Of a stretch of 64,000 nucleotides of DNA, positions 63,477 through 64,000 are shown in pieces. The first letter of the stretch is position 1, and every line of letters starts with the position of its first letter. A program made the translations under genes and the position numbers. This stretch comes from Hyunsoonleella jejuensis (lineage in GTDB: Bacteria > Bacteroidota > Bacteroidia > Flavobacteriales > Flavobacteriaceae). The stretch covers positions 94,920-158,919 of the forward strand of contig NZ_FOFN01000005.1 in assembly GCF_900111025.1 (NCBI RefSeq). The letters run 5' to 3'. The notes below the pieces were generated by a model. It made no database searches and was not told the origin of the DNA. It saw nothing but the letters and a program-made list of their open reading frames with translations.

Positions 63477-63941
63477 ATGACAGAAAAATTAACCAACGAA
63501 CAGTTTACAGAAACTGCTTTTATCTTTGAAAAAGCGAACGGAAATTCTCACTCGGAATATGAAAAAAGAATAATTGCGGAATCGGAATTGACCAAATTCA
63601 AACCGACTGATTTGGAGAAAATTATTGTTGACGGATTGAACTCTGGAATTTATGAAAATGAGGAAGAACGAGTTAGCGGATATTGGAGTTTATCAAAAAT
63701 TGGAAATCAGAATTTAATCTCGGAATTTAAAAAATGGTTGCGGACTGAATTGGAAAACGAAAATGGAATTGCGGTTTTTCAAATATTGGTCGCACTTGAC
63801 CGTCTTGATGAACCAGCATTTAACAAGAATAGAACTGGACGTGGAGCTGACGAAACGGAATTGAATTTAAGAGACGCAAAAGAGTATCTTAATAAAAACA
63901 GTGCACAACAAAGAACTGAGTTAAAAAACAAGTATTATTGA
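63477..63941 (+). CDS. Cassette 4: helical protein of unknown function
   Basis: 154 residues, mainly helical (VSGYWSLSKIGNQNLISEFK, AVFQILVALDRLDEPAFN, NLRDAKEYLNKN). Looks like a HEAT-like or immunity-type protein; not a firm call. The last 14 codons run across the inverted unit end GTGCACAAC at 63901 and stop at 63939-63941, overlapping the convergent gene by 7 bases. The natural C-terminus may have been lost when the unit joined its present neighbour. Confidence 0.7.
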   Translation: MTEKLTNEQFTETAFIFEKANGNSHSEYEKRIIAESELTKFKPTDLEKIIVDGLNSGIYENEEERVSGYWSLSKIGNQNLISEFKKWLRTELENENGIAVFQILVALDRLDEPAFNKNRTGRGADETELNLRDAKEYLNKNSAQQRTELKNKYY

Positions 63942-64000
63942 GCTAATTTTGAAACAAAGTTCTCATCATAAGGCAATCCACTTTTTGCAATAGCAAAGGC
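63935..64000 (-). CDS. Partial C-terminus of an unidentified protein
   Basis: Minus-strand reading enters at the right edge and ends with SGLPYDENFVSKLAQ and TAA at 63935-63937. The 21 residues look like a true protein end and mark the return to ordinary chromosomal genes after the cassette array. Too short to name. Confidence 0.5.
   Translation of the reverse strand, partial: AFAIAKSGLPYDENFVSKLAQ

Larger units (their letters stand above)
61464..63909 (+). mobile_element. Integron-like cassette array without integrase
   Basis: Four units, each starting with GTT and closed by the complement of its own start: GTTGTAAGCA (61464) with TGCTTACAAC (62000); GTTAGCAGC (62127) with GCTGCTAAC (62824); GTTGAGGGTTATAG (62951) with CTATAACCCTCAAC (63044); GTTGTGCAC (63216) with GTGCACAAC (63901). 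Coding units start G-TT-N5-CAATTT and end AATAAAAAC(A/T)G before the inverted copy (61991, 62814, 63891). All genes are on the plus strand. This is how integron cassettes look after excision and insertion at a folded attC site, but no IntI is present and the core is not GTTRRRY. Confidence 0.6.

Noticed and set aside
61464..63909. Ordinary transposon with terminal repeats
   Set aside because: The paired ends differ from unit to unit, no transposase is present and no shared terminal repeat is seen, so a common transposase end does not explain it.

Overview
The window is about 64 kb of a low-GC Bacteroidota chromosome, most likely a marine member of the family Flavobacteriaceae. Evidence: Bacteroidota-type -7 boxes (TAnnTTTG) in front of many genes, the gliding genes gldB/gldC, the exosortase F pair, a rod-shape operon ending in rodA, SusC-like and TonB-dependent receptors, many short lipoproteins, and an arsenosugar gene cluster. 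The genus cannot be fixed from this sequence. No rRNA, tRNA, CRISPR array, insertion sequence, transposase or integrase gene was seen.

Layout. 1-4.6 kb: topA (cut by the left edge), a multi-pass membrane protein and two lipoproteins, all on the minus strand. 4.8-11.7 kb: miaB, a sigma-54-type AAA+ regulator, lptE, a single-TPR protein, secG, then groES-groEL with a possible sigma-54 promoter. 12-20.5 kb: an outer-membrane receptor-like protein, DUF2200, a GIY-YIG-like protein, a heavy-metal (probably copper) cluster of HMA protein, TonB receptor, HMA-MauE-like protein and HYC_CC_PP protein, then xrtF with its partner. 20.6-28.6 kb: a GAF/fRMsr-like protein, purH and mreB-mreC-mreD-mrdA-rodA. 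28.6-34.1 kb: a lipoprotein peptide deformylase, gldC-gldB, nadE, a LuxR-type regulator with an unusual receiver, and dnaG without zinc ligands. 34.4-40.6 kb: an arsenosugar operon (CMD protein, arsS, rhodanese, two glycosyltransferases, a nucleoside phosphorylase, arsM, DUF547). 40.6-54.3 kb: a phosphoesterase, a GH113-like lipoprotein with a partner lipoprotein and an Omp85-like barrel, a second DUF547 protein, an FAD oxidoreductase with a membrane 4Fe-4S protein, and a glycosyltransferase operon. 54.4-60.8 kb: small hypothetical genes, a decayed RMD1-like gene, and a polyamine operon (speA, speB, a deoxyhypusine synthase-like gene, a GNAT-nitrilase fusion) behind a leader of about 290 nt.

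The most unusual part is 61.4-63.9 kb. Orphan genes, all on the plus strand, sit in units whose two ends are inverted repeats of each other. The repeat differs from unit to unit, but the frame around it is fixed: each coding unit begins GTT-N5-CAATTT and ends AATAAAAAC(A/T)G followed by the complement ending in AAC. Between units lie structured elements with complementary arms; two of them share the same apical hairpin. This is the geometry of integron cassettes with attC sites, but the core is not canonical GTTRRRY and no IntI gene is present. It is my candidate for a poorly described system.

Other points worth reading are REP-like repeats translated in frame inside a membrane glycosyltransferase, a possible 50-codon leader ORF before speA, an intrinsic-terminator hairpin that encloses a start codon, a three-stem intergenic repeat inside the arsenosugar operon, and an Asp in the base-specificity position of the arsenosugar-operon nucleoside phosphorylase.
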